The notes: generated by a model from the letters alone, not told the origin. A stretch of DNA of 16,302 nt from Clostridium sp. CAG:440 (GCA_000437215.1 FR898631.1:10243-26544), one strand, 5' to 3'; shown: positions 1 to 7,804, counted from the first letter of the stretch. Numbers and translations: made by a program.

Positions 1-399
1 CATCAAGTAAAAGATTTTAGAGGAAAAAGATATATAGAAAGAATAACAGAATGTATTCCAGTAGAAAGTAAAAATGAATACACATATGATCATAGAAATG
101 AAAAAACATTAGAGGGAAAATTTGACAAATTTTTTGACAACGCAACACATTATTTTACAAAAACTACAGACAAACAATTATATACATATAGAAATATATT
201 AGAGTATGTAGACGGAGAATATGTAATAACAAACCCAATAACAGACCAAAACATTAGAGAAATGAGAAATAATATGGATGAATCAGATGTAGAATCATTT
301 GATAAATTTGTAGAAAAACATTGGGGAAATAAATTAAATGCACAAGAAAACGAAAAAGAAACTGCAAAAAGAAGAGGAAGACCAGCAAAAGAAAAATAA
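1..399 (+). CDS. CpaF/TadA-like secretion ATPase, C-terminal part
   Basis: The reading frame is open from the left edge and ends at TAA 397-399, giving the last 132 residues of a protein whose start is outside the window. The fragment begins with HQVKDFRGKRYIERITECIP, which resembles the distal part of CpaF/TadA (GspE/VirB11-superfamily) ATPases, where a conserved basic and Thr-Glu segment follows the nucleotide-binding core. The Walker motifs would lie upstream and cannot be checked. The remaining residues are polar and end in a basic tail, RRGRPAKEK. Such ATPases are cytoplasmic hexamers that power assembly or retraction of Tad and type IV pili. The gene directly downstream (27 bp) encodes a T2SF platform protein, its expected partner, and this supports the call more than the short fragment does. 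Confidence 0.65.
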   Translation, partial: HQVKDFRGKRYIERITECIPVESKNEYTYDHRNEKTLEGKFDKFFDNATHYFTKTTDKQLYTYRNILEYVDGEYVITNPITDQNIREMRNNMDESDVESFDKFVEKHWGNKLNAQENEKETAKRRGRPAKEK

Positions 400-425
400 A
401 CGGAGCAAGGAGGTGCTAGAAAAAA

Positions 426-2516
426 GTGTCTAACCAAATGCTATATTACATAATGGGAGCATCAGTAGGAATTTTAATTCTTATTATAATTGCATATTTT
501 ATATTATCAAAAAAGATGAATAAATCAGAATATAAAAGAATTCAAAGATTGCAACAAGGAACAAAAGAAAAAAAATTTTCTACTGAAGTTTTATATCAAA
601 AATTATATGTTACATATATAAAAATTCCATTTATAAAAAGATATATTTTAAAATTAAGAAGAAGACTGGAAATTATAAATATAGATGATGAATATAATAC
701 AAGAAAAGATGCAGCAAAAATTTTAACAAGAACACTTATAATACTATTCCCATTAGTGTTACTTACAATAATAATAACACATACAAATTATTTATTAATG
801 TTTATATTATTAATATTTGAATTGTTTATGATAGATGTGTTGGTAGATGGTTCTGTAGATAAAATTGACAATAAAATATTAAAAGAACAAATTGATTTCT
901 TTTCAGAAATTAGACATGCATATCATGAATTTAATATGGTAGAAGAAGCAATATACCAAGTATCACAAGATGATGAAAAAAGTGTATCTGCACAAGGTGA
1001 AAAGATTTATGAAATTTTAATTTCGGATGATCCAGAAATAGAACTTGAAAAATACTATGATATAGCACCAAATAGTTTCTTAAAAGAGTTTGCTGGAATA
1101 TCATACTTAACAAAAGAATTTGGAGACAGAAAGATAGATGGCGCATCTTTATATTTAAAAAATGTTAATAATATAACACAAGAGATGCAACTTGAAATTT
1201 TAAAAAGAGACAAATTAAACTATGTATTTCAAAGTTTATCTGTTATTTCAATAGCACCAGTTTTACTATTAGAACCAATAAAAAATTGGTCAGTATCGAA
1301 CTTTAATTTTACAGAAAGTTGGTATAATGGAAAAGCTGGAATGATAGTGCAAATATTAATTTTAATTATAACATTTGTATCTTACTTATTAACAAGAAAA
1401 TTAAAAGATAATGGTTCAACAAATGCAAATACAAAAAACACAGAAAATCCATGGCAACAAAAAATATATAGTAAAAAAATATTAAAAAAAATAATAGATT
1501 TATTTATACCAAAACGAAATAGTAAAGAACATAGAAAGGTTAGTAAATTACTAAAGGATTCTGCATCATATTTAAAAATAGAATGGTTATATACAAACAG
1601 AGTTACACTTGCTATTGTAACATGCATTGTTTCTATTGTTTTATTTTCTCAGCTTCATGCTGTAGCAATAAATTACGTCTATACAGAGCCAACCACTGAC
1701 TATGATTTAATAAGTGGATTATCAGATAAAGACAAAAGAAAAGCGATGGAAGTTACTGAAGTTCAAAACAAGTTTTTAGATAGGTTTAAAGGACAGGCAA
1801 TTACAAATAAAGATGAGATGCTTGTAAAAATACAAACAGAAATGAAAAATTCACATTATTATTCGGATGCATCAAATGAGACCATAACAAAAGAATCAAA
1901 TCAAATATATGACAAATTGGTAATTATTAACCAAGAATTTTTACAATGGTATGAAGTACTTTTAGCATTTGTATTTTCAATTGTAGGCTATATGGCTCCA
2001 CTTTGGCTTTTAGTATTCCAAGTAAAAATGAGGCAAATAGAAATGGAAGACGAAGTAATGCAATTCCAGACAATTATATTAATGCTTATGAGAATTGAAA
2101 GGGTAAATGTTGAAATAATTCTAGAATGGCTAGAAAGATATGCAAATATTTTTAAAGCACCAATTACAAAGTGTTTAAATAATTATGAAGCAGGGGCTTG
2201 GGAAGCCTTGGAAGAATGGAAAAATGAAGTATCTTACCAACAATTAATTAGAATTATAGAAAGTTTGCAAGCTGCAGTTGAAAAAATACCAATTAAAGAT
2301 GCATTTGATGAATTAGACTCAGAAAGAGATTATTACCAAGAAAAGAGAAAAGAATCAAATGATAGACTTATAAAAAGAAAAGGAATGATAGGTAAAGTTA
2401 TTGGTTTTGCACCAATGGTATGTTTATTTGTAGGCTACTTAATAATACCACTTGTATTTATTGGATTTACAAGTATGTCAAGTTCATTTAGTAATATGTC
2501 TTCTGGCAAGATATAA
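426..2516 (+). CDS. Fused TadB/TadC-like pilus assembly platform protein (two T2SF halves)
   Basis: This 696-residue inner-membrane protein probably forms the platform that the upstream ATPase drives. It begins with GTG; AAGGAGG at 407-413 lies 12 nt upstream, an in-frame TAG at 417 excludes an earlier start, and the ATG at 438 is too far from the ribosome site. Visible segments are a membrane helix at about 7-27, a pair at 101-140, a cytoplasmic helical T2SF-like domain at about 145-268, helices at 270-283 and 305-323, a basic linker, a helix at 393-412, a polar loop at about 415-508, a helix at 509-532, a second helical T2SF-like domain at 540-650 and closing helices at 654-682. Tad systems normally encode TadB and TadC as separate proteins of about 300 residues; here both halves are in one chain. 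The stop lies 14 bp before the first pilin-like gene, so they are co-transcribed. Confidence 0.75.
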   Translation: MSNQMLYYIMGASVGILILIIIAYFILSKKMNKSEYKRIQRLQQGTKEKKFSTEVLYQKLYVTYIKIPFIKRYILKLRRRLEIINIDDEYNTRKDAAKILTRTLIILFPLVLLTIIITHTNYLLMFILLIFELFMIDVLVDGSVDKIDNKILKEQIDFFSEIRHAYHEFNMVEEAIYQVSQDDEKSVSAQGEKIYEILISDDPEIELEKYYDIAPNSFLKEFAGISYLTKEFGDRKIDGASLYLKNVNNITQEMQLEILKRDKLNYVFQSLSVISIAPVLLLEPIKNWSVSNFNFTESWYNGKAGMIVQILILIITFVSYLLTRKLKDNGSTNANTKNTENPWQQKIYSKKILKKIIDLFIPKRNSKEHRKVSKLLKDSASYLKIEWLYTNRVTLAIVTCIVSIVLFSQLHAVAINYVYTEPTTDYDLISGLSDKDKRKAMEVTEVQNKFLDRFKGQAITNKDEMLVKIQTEMKNSHYYSDASNETITKESNQIYDKLVIINQEFLQWYEVLLAFVFSIVGYMAPLWLLVFQVKMRQIEMEDEVMQFQTIILMLMRIERVNVEIILEWLERYANIFKAPITKCLNNYEAGAWEALEEWKNEVSYQQLIRIIESLQAAVEKIPIKDAFDELDSERDYYQEKRKESNDRLIKRKGMIGKVIGFAPMVCLFVGYLIIPLVFIGFTSMSSSFSNMSSGKI

Positions 2517-2530
2517 GGGGAGGGACATAT

Positions 2531-3337
2531 ATGGAAAATGCATCAAAAGCTTTAATTATGGCAGGAAGTGTATTAATTGCTTTAATAATAATAAGTTGCT
2601 TGGTATTAATGATTAATAATTTAAGTACATACCAAGGATTACAAACTCAAAGTGAAGAAGTGGCCCAAATAGAAAAATTTAATAATCAATACATTATTTA
2701 TAATAGAGATGATGTAAGAGGCAGTGACTTGTATTCTTTGATGAATAAGGTTATAGATTACAATATAAGACAATCAACAGAGGGGAAAGAATTAGGACAA
2801 AATGGGCAATATGTTGGGTATAGACCAATGAGTATTTCAATTGATTTAAAAAGTTATCAAAGTAATCTTGCTTATTTAGATGGTAAAAATAGATTATTTA
2901 CAAGCGCAAGATATGCAGCTTCTGGTACCAACAATGGAATTGAAGGGATTAAAGAAAAAATTACTAATTTAGAAAATACGGAATTTGATTTAGGTACTGG
3001 AGTAAAAATAAGTCTGGAACCTGAAATTTTAACAAATTTAGTAACAGCAAGCACAAAAATATTTGTTGGAAATTCAAATGATTTGGATAATGAACAAAAA
3101 TCAGATGCTGTACAAAACTTTTATAGAGTATTAGGGTATAATATGCCAAAAAATGACACAAATACAATAAATACTATTTATAAAAATTTAAATAACAATT
3201 TAAAAGAAAAAGTTTATACATATGCAGAATATATTCAATTTAAAAGAGCAATTTTTAAATGTACAGATGTTAAATATGATGAAAGTTCTGGAAGAATTAT
3301 TAAAATGGAATTTGAGTGTACAGGAAATTTTAATTAA
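2531..3337 (+). CDS. Leaderless pilin-like protein, MENASKAL family (large paralogue)
   Basis: This is a 268-residue protein. It opens with MENASKAL and a hydrophobic helix at about 8-29, and the rest is polar and probably exposed outside the membrane. GGGGAGGG at 2517-2524 is the ribosome site. Residues 50-78 (FNNQYIIYNRDDVRG, then a Leu/Met/Ile helix and N) match a motif in the paralogues at 3354, 3867 and 4375. The C-terminus (FKCTDVKYDESSGRI, then KMEF) matches theirs as well. The stretch at about 95-240 is an insertion absent from the smaller copies. There is no basic leader or G/E prepilin peptidase site ahead of the helix. Pilin or pseudopilin function is inferred from size, architecture and position behind ATPase and platform genes; I do not recognise a named family. 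Confidence 0.7.
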   Translation: MENASKALIMAGSVLIALIIISCLVLMINNLSTYQGLQTQSEEVAQIEKFNNQYIIYNRDDVRGSDLYSLMNKVIDYNIRQSTEGKELGQNGQYVGYRPMSISIDLKSYQSNLAYLDGKNRLFTSARYAASGTNNGIEGIKEKITNLENTEFDLGTGVKISLEPEILTNLVTASTKIFVGNSNDLDNEQKSDAVQNFYRVLGYNMPKNDTNTINTIYKNLNNNLKEKVYTYAEYIQFKRAIFKCTDVKYDESSGRIIKMEFECTGNFN

Positions 3338-3353
3338 AATTTAGGAGTTAAAT

Positions 3354-3827
3354 ATGGAAAATGCATCAAAAGCTTTATTAATGGCTGCTGGAGTATTAAT
3401 GGGAGTTGTTATATTATCATTAGCAGCATATTTATTTGTAACATTTAGCTCATCTGCAGATGATGTTAAATCTGAAATTGCAAATAATCAATTAAATAAA
3501 TTTAACAGTCAGTTTTTAGCATATGAGCAAAGAGAAGACTTGACAGTTTATGACATCTTAACAGCAGTAAATCTTGCTGAAAATAATAATAAATATTATC
3601 AATTAGAACCAGGAGATACAAATTATATAACTGTTAAAGTTGATAATTCTGTAGTAAATTCTACGGACATTGAGAAAAAAATAAAACCTGAGAGTTTAGA
3701 AAAAGAAGGAGAAATGAAAGAAGACAACTTAGGTGGAAAGTCATTAAAAAACTATAGATGTAATGTTTTATTAAGTGATATAACAGGAAGAGTTAATGCT
3801 GTTAATTTTTCATCAAATAAAACTTGA
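3354..3827 (+). CDS. Leaderless pilin-like protein, MENASKAL family
   Basis: This 157-residue protein starts MENASKALLMAAGVLMG with a hydrophobic helix at about 8-31. AGGAG at 3343-3347 is well placed for this start, and the gene begins 16 bp after the previous stop. The internal motif is LNKFNSQFLAYEQ at about 47-59, and the C-terminus is YRCNVLLSDITGRVNAVNF, equivalent to the Gly-Arg-Ile/Val ending of the other copies. Its first 24 nucleotides are identical to those of the gene at 2531 although the proteins diverge soon after. It ends in TGA, so TGA is a stop in this genome. A minor or major pilin-like subunit is the best inference; no database family is assigned. Confidence 0.7.
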   Translation: MENASKALLMAAGVLMGVVILSLAAYLFVTFSSSADDVKSEIANNQLNKFNSQFLAYEQREDLTVYDILTAVNLAENNNKYYQLEPGDTNYITVKVDNSVVNSTDIEKKIKPESLEKEGEMKEDNLGGKSLKNYRCNVLLSDITGRVNAVNFSSNKT

Positions 3828-3866
3828 AAAATAAAACATATAATGATATAATAAAAAAGGAGAATA

Positions 3867-4298
3867 ATGAAAAAAATTGCAATATTTTTTACAATAATAG
3901 TCATTATTGTAGTTGGAATTTCTTATATATATTTAAATTTTAAATCAAATTATGATACAATACAAAAGGAAAATAAACAATTTGAAAGTTATTATAATCA
4001 AGAGGTAACAGGATTGGATGTTGCAACAATAATTAATAAGGCAATGGACATAAATAATAAAAACGAAAATCAAAAAGACAGTAAAGGAAATTTTATAGAT
4101 AATGAAACAAATTCTATTAATGTTGACATAAAAATGTTGGATAATGATAAAACATACAATATGATTAGAATATTTAATGGTGGAATAAGTACATTTACAC
4201 AGTATTATGGAAATATAAAATTTAAATGTACAAATATTGATTATCATAAAAAGACAGGAAGAATAAAATATATGTTGTTTGAACAAACAACTAAATAA
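3867..4298 (+). CDS. Pilin-like paralogue with a basic N-terminus instead of MENASKAL
   Basis: The protein has 143 residues: a short basic start (MKK), a hydrophobic helix at about 4-23 and a polar remainder. AAGGAG at 3857-3862 supports the start. It lacks MENASKAL but keeps the family features: QFESYYNQEVTGLDVATII at about 38-56 corresponds to the FNSQF..YE..VTG segment of its neighbours, and the C-terminus FKCTNIDYHKKTGRIKYM matches that of the 268-residue protein. It is therefore a diverged paralogue with a more conventional membrane-anchor or signal-like N-terminus. It could be a minor subunit inserted by a different route. A weak 7-bp inverted repeat (4313-4319/4327-4333) lies between it and the next gene. 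Confidence 0.65.
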   Translation: MKKIAIFFTIIVIIVVGISYIYLNFKSNYDTIQKENKQFESYYNQEVTGLDVATIINKAMDINNKNENQKDSKGNFIDNETNSINVDIKMLDNDKTYNMIRIFNGGISTFTQYYGNIKFKCTNIDYHKKTGRIKYMLFEQTTK

Positions 4299-4374
4299 AT
4301 ATGTTATTAATATTATCAATATACATTTGATAAAGAATATAAAAAACAAAAGTAAAACAAAGGAGGAAATTATT

Positions 4375-4824
4375 ATGGAAAATGCGTCAAAAGCATTAAT
4401 TATAGCAGGAGCTATACTAATCTCAATAGTATTAATTACTTTAGGAGTTGTAATTTTAGGACAAGGACAAGAAGTCGTAAATAGCAGTAATATGGATGCA
4501 CAAGCAATATCATCATTTAATTCACAGTTCACACAATATGAGGGAGATAGTGTTACAGGAAGTAGAGTTAACACTTTAATAAATGCTGTTATTTCTAGTA
4601 ATACAGTTTCTAATCGTGATGGTGAAGTTAATAAATTAATAAATATAACAGTAGCAAATGGAACAGATATTACTTTAAAAACTTCAACAGCATCAACAGC
4701 ATCTGATATAACTTATGTTAGTGGTGTTACAACTAGAGCAAAATCTGGAACAATATATAAAGTAACTGTTGATTATGGAACCGCAGGATATATTAATACT
4801 ATAACAATTAGCAAAGTTAAATAG
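4375..4824 (+). CDS. Leaderless pilin-like protein, MENASKAL family
   Basis: The open frame extends back to an ATG at 4279 inside the previous gene, but the real start is ATG 4375. AGGAGG lies just upstream (4361-4366), and only this start gives MENASKALIIAGAILIS like the paralogues. The protein has 149 residues: a helix at about 8-29, ISSFNSQFTQYEGDSVTG at about 43-60, then a Thr/Ser/Val-rich region resembling beta-strand-rich pilin heads, ending YKVTVDYGTAGYINTITI. It is the smallest MENASKAL copy and has one of the best ribosome sites in the operon, so it is a candidate for an abundant subunit. This is inference; there are no cysteines and no prepilin cleavage motif. Confidence 0.72.
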   Translation: MENASKALIIAGAILISIVLITLGVVILGQGQEVVNSSNMDAQAISSFNSQFTQYEGDSVTGSRVNTLINAVISSNTVSNRDGEVNKLINITVANGTDITLKTSTASTASDITYVSGVTTRAKSGTIYKVTVDYGTAGYINTITISKVK

Positions 4825-4849
4825 ATTATGAAATGAAAGGATGATAATT

Positions 4850-5428
4850 ATGGAAAATGCAGCAGATGCATTAAAAATGGCCGCTTGGGTTTTAATATTT
4901 GTTGTAGCATTATCCATAATTATTAATGCATTTGGAATGGCAAGGCAAACAACAGATATATTAATATCGTATAATGACAACGAATATTATACAGATTATG
5001 TTGAACAGGGAAGTACTGAAAGAAAAGTAGGCTATGAAACAATTATTCCTGCAATTTACCGCGCATATAAAGAAAATTATAAAATAATATTTTTAAATAA
5101 TGATGGTACTCCAATGTACTTTTATGAAAACAAAAATACAAAAGAGCAAATAAACTATATTGACCTAGAAAAACAAAATGTGGGGAATGATACAGCAAAA
5201 GAGGAATTTATAAAATATATAGTTACAGGAAAAGAAATAAATAATAGTCAATATAAATTTGAAAATTCTTATGATATAAAAAATAATGGTTTATATAATC
5301 AAATTAAAGGTAAGCAATTTACAGAATCTTTAGGAGTTTATTATCAAGAAGAAATAGATGGAAACCAAAGTAATACGCCAGATGCAAACAAAACTAAAAA
5401 AAGAGTAATAACATATAAAAGTTTATAA
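4850..5428 (+). CDS. Leaderless pilin-like protein, divergent MENAADAL copy
   Basis: Two in-frame ATGs exist, at 4841 and 4850. I choose 4850 because it gives MENAADALKMAAWVLIF, matching the family, and because AAAGG at 4836-4840 is then 9 nt away. The product has 192 residues with a hydrophobic helix at about 10-29, followed by a polar region rich in Tyr, Asn and Lys. The FNSQF segment of the other paralogues is not clear here; YNDNEYYTDYVEQG followed by KVGYETIIPAIYRA may be its equivalent. The C-terminus (KKRVITYKSL) lacks the Gly-Arg-Ile ending. It is probably a specialised minor subunit. It may also be wholly different downstream of the shared N-terminal helix. Confidence 0.65.
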   Translation: MENAADALKMAAWVLIFVVALSIIINAFGMARQTTDILISYNDNEYYTDYVEQGSTERKVGYETIIPAIYRAYKENYKIIFLNNDGTPMYFYENKNTKEQINYIDLEKQNVGNDTAKEEFIKYIVTGKEINNSQYKFENSYDIKNNGLYNQIKGKQFTESLGVYYQEEIDGNQSNTPDANKTKKRVITYKSL

Positions 5429-5432
5429 TAAA

Positions 5433-5459
5433 AATACTTAATTTAACATTATAAGTATT
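5433..5459 (+). promoter_or_regulatory. Small hairpin ahead of the 5475 gene
   Basis: AATACTTA (5433-5440) and TAAGTATT (5452-5459) form an 8-bp inverted repeat with an 11-nt loop, directly upstream of the ribosome site GGAGG at 5464-5468. The stem is AU-only apart from one C-G pair and is not followed by a T-run, so it is not a terminator. It might mark an mRNA processing site, or be chance in such AT-rich DNA. Confidence 0.3.
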
Positions 5460-5474
5460 AGAAGGAGGAATAAA

Positions 5475-5987
5475 ATGGGTGATACACTAATAACAGTAGT
5501 TGCAATAGTTTTAGCAGCAACATTAATGTTTGTATTTCCACTAATGACAATGTCTAATAGGGCTGACGATGTATCTCAATTGTCTGTTCAATCTTTAACA
5601 ACACAATTTGTAGATGATGTTAGAACTACAGGAAAAATTACTTCAGATAAATATAATAAATTTGTAGAAAATATTCATTCAACTGGAAACACTTATGATG
5701 TTGAAATTGAAGTAAAAGTTAGAGATGAAAATCCAGGAAAGAAAACAACTCAAGCAAATAGCAAAAAAATAGGAGAAGATGTTTATTATTCAATATATAC
5801 AACACAAATTGAAAATACATTAAAAAATAATAATGCATATAACTTAAAAGAAGGAGATATTGTATCTGTAAGTGTTAAAAATACAAATACAACAATGTCT
5901 CAACAATTAAGTGGAGGAACTTCTACTGGATTAACTGGAACAATTGCAGGAGAGGCATCAGGCATTGTAACTGCTAATGGAAATTAA
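5475..5987 (+). CDS. Membrane-anchored pilus-associated protein, MGDTLITVVAI type
   Basis: The product has 170 residues and starts MGDTLITVVAIVLAATLMF, so its hydrophobic helix (about 4-24) begins almost at the N-terminus, again with no leader. It is followed by SNRADDVSQLSVQSLTTQF, a helical continuation resembling the stalk helix of pilins. The middle (about 73-85, VEIEVKVRDENPG) looks like beta strands. The C-terminus is a Ser/Gly/Thr-rich low-complexity tail. AAGGAGG (5462-5468) is one of the strongest ribosome sites of the operon, and a 12-bp hairpin follows the stop. Both fit higher expression than the next gene. A structural subunit role is inferred; the family is not one I can name. 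Confidence 0.65.
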   Translation: MGDTLITVVAIVLAATLMFVFPLMTMSNRADDVSQLSVQSLTTQFVDDVRTTGKITSDKYNKFVENIHSTGNTYDVEIEVKVRDENPGKKTTQANSKKIGEDVYYSIYTTQIENTLKNNNAYNLKEGDIVSVSVKNTNTTMSQQLSGGTSTGLTGTIAGEASGIVTANGN

Positions 5988-6001
5988 TAATATACAAAAA
6001 G

Positions 6002-6029
6002 ATAGCTTGTAATCCATATTACAAGCTAT
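6002..6029 (+). terminator. Perfect 12-bp hairpin, probable attenuator within the pilus operon
   Basis: ATAGCTTGTAAT (6002-6013) pairs perfectly with ATTACAAGCTAT (6018-6029) around a 4-nt CCAT loop. Only a short T-run follows (TTT, then AAAAATCTT), so termination would be partial. It lies between the stop of the 5475 gene and the start of the 6063 gene. It could lower expression of the downstream gene, or protect the upstream message from 3' degradation. Confidence 0.55.
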
Positions 6030-6062
6030 TTAAAAATCTTACAAAAGGAAAGATAAAATATT

Positions 6063-7637
6063 ATGATGAATTTACAAAGTTTAGCTGTAATTTTTATAAT
6101 TATAGTATTGCCAATATCATTGGTATTGCAAGTTTATACTCAAAGTCAAATAGATACACTAAATTTACAAATTTCATATGATTCTAAATTAAAAGATTCA
6201 ACATATGATGCAATAAAGGCATTTCAATTAAATACTATAAATAGTAGTACGTCTGACTTAGCAAACTCCAAAATGAGAGATTTAGAAGCTTCTGTTAATG
6301 CTTTTTTTACATCAGTTGCAACAAACTTTAATGTGCAAGGTTATAATGCAAGTACTCTTCAAGATTATGTTCCAGCTTTAGTATACACATTATATGATGG
6401 TTATTATATTTATTCACCATATACAAATACATTAAAAAACAATGAAAGTAACGATAATTCAACATATAAAGATGAAGAAAAATTATATGGCTTAAAACCA
6501 TACATATATTATAGTTGTGAATATACTCGAGGAAATGATAATTTTGTAATTACATATTCTTTAGATAATTATATAACAATACAAGGCTATATATCAGGCA
6601 ATTGGGTAAATGATGCTGGTTATTTAATAAGTGGAATTACTTATGATGATTCTACAATAACATATAGAAAATGTAACATAAATAAAAACCAATCATTAAT
6701 GGAGGAATATGTTGGACAAAAATTATATAGCTATCTAAAAATAAATGGAGTTAAATATTATTATGATAAGGATAATGGGAAATGGTTTTATTTATTAAAT
6801 GGTAAACAGGTATATACAAATATTGATTTATCAAGTGGAAATGATAGTTCAGCTTATTATTATTATAAAGAAGCTGCAGACTTTACAAAAAGAGTTTTTA
6901 ATGATTATAACTTAGGAGAGTTAAAAACATCTAATGCGAAAGATGCTAGCTACAAAAATACATATGGAGATACGGCAATATTTGATAAAGAAAATATAGA
7001 AGAACCTAATTCTAAATTTAATGAACATAGATTAGCAGTAATTAGAAATTCAATAGAAAGTAATTTATCAACTGCTATTGCAAACTTTAATAATTATTCA
7101 ACAACCACAACTGATTTTAGAATGCCAAAATTAAAAGAAGATGAATGGGATAAGATTCTAAACAATGTTTCTCTTATAAGCTTTATGCAAGGTTTAAGCA
7201 TAGGAGGAAAAATATATAATGGTTATAGTATTGTTACAAATAATACAAATGAAGAAGTTGTAACAGAAGATTCTATATATATTGTAACCAATAATTATAC
7301 TGATTCTAATAGTACATATTGTAATGTAAGAAAAAAAGATTTAAATAAAGACGTAAATCTAAATTCTGTTGGAATTTTTTATAATGATTTACAAAGAAAA
7401 TCATTAATAAGTGATACAGGAACAGATTATTATTTCCCTAAAAAATCTCTTGCAGACTATGAAAGTGTTGTAATGAAAGATAGTTTAGATTATGAAAATG
7501 ATGGCAATATATATGAATATTTAAGTAATAAAGAAAATCTTGCAACTGTATATTATACAGCACTTGGAAGAGAAAGATACAGTATGTATAAAGTAAATAG
7601 AAATGTACAGGACTTATTAAAAAATTATCAAAATTAA
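6063..7637 (+). CDS. TadE/G-like large membrane-anchored protein, possible tip or adhesin subunit
   Basis: This 524-residue protein starts MMNLQSLAVIFIIIVLPISL with a single hydrophobic helix at about 5-24. A long amphipathic stretch follows (VYTQSQIDTLNLQISYDSKL, then KDSTYDAIKAFQ). That layout, a Pro in the helix and then a polar helix, resembles TadE/TadG pseudopilins, but I see no confirming signature. The rest (about 90-524) is very rich in Tyr, Asn, Ser and Asp, for instance YDGYYIYSPYTNT near residue 116, as expected for an extracellular domain. ATG 6063 and ATG 6066 are both possible; AAAGGA is near 6044-6049. It is the last gene of the operon and the largest exported subunit, so a tip or minor pilin role is plausible. 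No catalytic motif was seen. Confidence 0.6.
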   Translation: MMNLQSLAVIFIIIVLPISLVLQVYTQSQIDTLNLQISYDSKLKDSTYDAIKAFQLNTINSSTSDLANSKMRDLEASVNAFFTSVATNFNVQGYNASTLQDYVPALVYTLYDGYYIYSPYTNTLKNNESNDNSTYKDEEKLYGLKPYIYYSCEYTRGNDNFVITYSLDNYITIQGYISGNWVNDAGYLISGITYDDSTITYRKCNINKNQSLMEEYVGQKLYSYLKINGVKYYYDKDNGKWFYLLNGKQVYTNIDLSSGNDSSAYYYYKEAADFTKRVFNDYNLGELKTSNAKDASYKNTYGDTAIFDKENIEEPNSKFNEHRLAVIRNSIESNLSTAIANFNNYSTTTTDFRMPKLKEDEWDKILNNVSLISFMQGLSIGGKIYNGYSIVTNNTNEEVVTEDSIYIVTNNYTDSNSTYCNVRKKDLNKDVNLNSVGIFYNDLQRKSLISDTGTDYYFPKKSLADYESVVMKDSLDYENDGNIYEYLSNKENLATVYYTALGRERYSMYKVNRNVQDLLKNYQN

Positions 7638-7645
7638 AATAATAT

Positions 7646-7679
7646 AAAAATTGAGATGAAAATTATCTCAATTTTTTTT
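7646..7679 (+). terminator. Intrinsic terminator of the pilus operon
   Basis: AAAAATTGAGAT (7646-7657) pairs with ATCTCAATTTTT (7665-7676) around a 7-nt loop. Eight T residues run from 7672 to 7679. It sits just after the stop of the 6063 gene and separates the pilus operon from spoIVB. Confidence 0.85.
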
Positions 7680-7748
7680 AATTTGTATATCACACAAATA
7701 AAAAGTTAATAATAAAATAAGAAGCAACAAAGGAGAAAAATTAAAAGA

Positions 7749-7792
7749 AAGGGATTAATCAATTAAATAGATTATTTCTATAAAATTGATTA
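7749..7792 (+). promoter_or_regulatory. spoIVB leader hairpin between a ribosome-site-like sequence and the start
   Basis: There is no ribosome site in the 20 bases before ATG 7805. The nearest purine-rich candidate is AAGGGA at 7749-7754. Between it and the start lies a hairpin: TAATCAATT (7756-7764) pairs with AATTGATTA (7784-7792), then a symmetric AA/AA internal loop, then ATAGA (7767-7771) pairs with TCTAT (7777-7781) around TTATT. If folded, the hairpin would bring AAGGGA to roughly normal distance from the start. I found no convincing sporulation-sigma promoter in this 167-bp gap. Confidence 0.5.
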
Positions 7793-7804
7793 TGTAAAAA
7801 AAAT

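Noticed and set aside
4313..4333. 7-bp inverted repeat between the 3867 and 4375 genes as a terminator
   Set aside because: The stem is short and AT-only except for one C-G pair, and no T-run follows.
4279..4374. Longer start for the 4375 gene, adding 32 residues
   Set aside because: The extension overlaps the previous gene, has no ribosome site and hides the MENASKAL start, which has AGGAGG directly upstream.
7792..7797. ATG-TAA start-stop element just before spoIVB
   Set aside because: It has no ribosome site of its own and such hexamers are expected by chance in this AT-rich DNA.
7638..7804. Sigma-F or sigma-G promoter before spoIVB
   Set aside because: TTGTAT at 7683-7688 is followed at the right distance only by poor -10 matches. 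I could not support a specific site.
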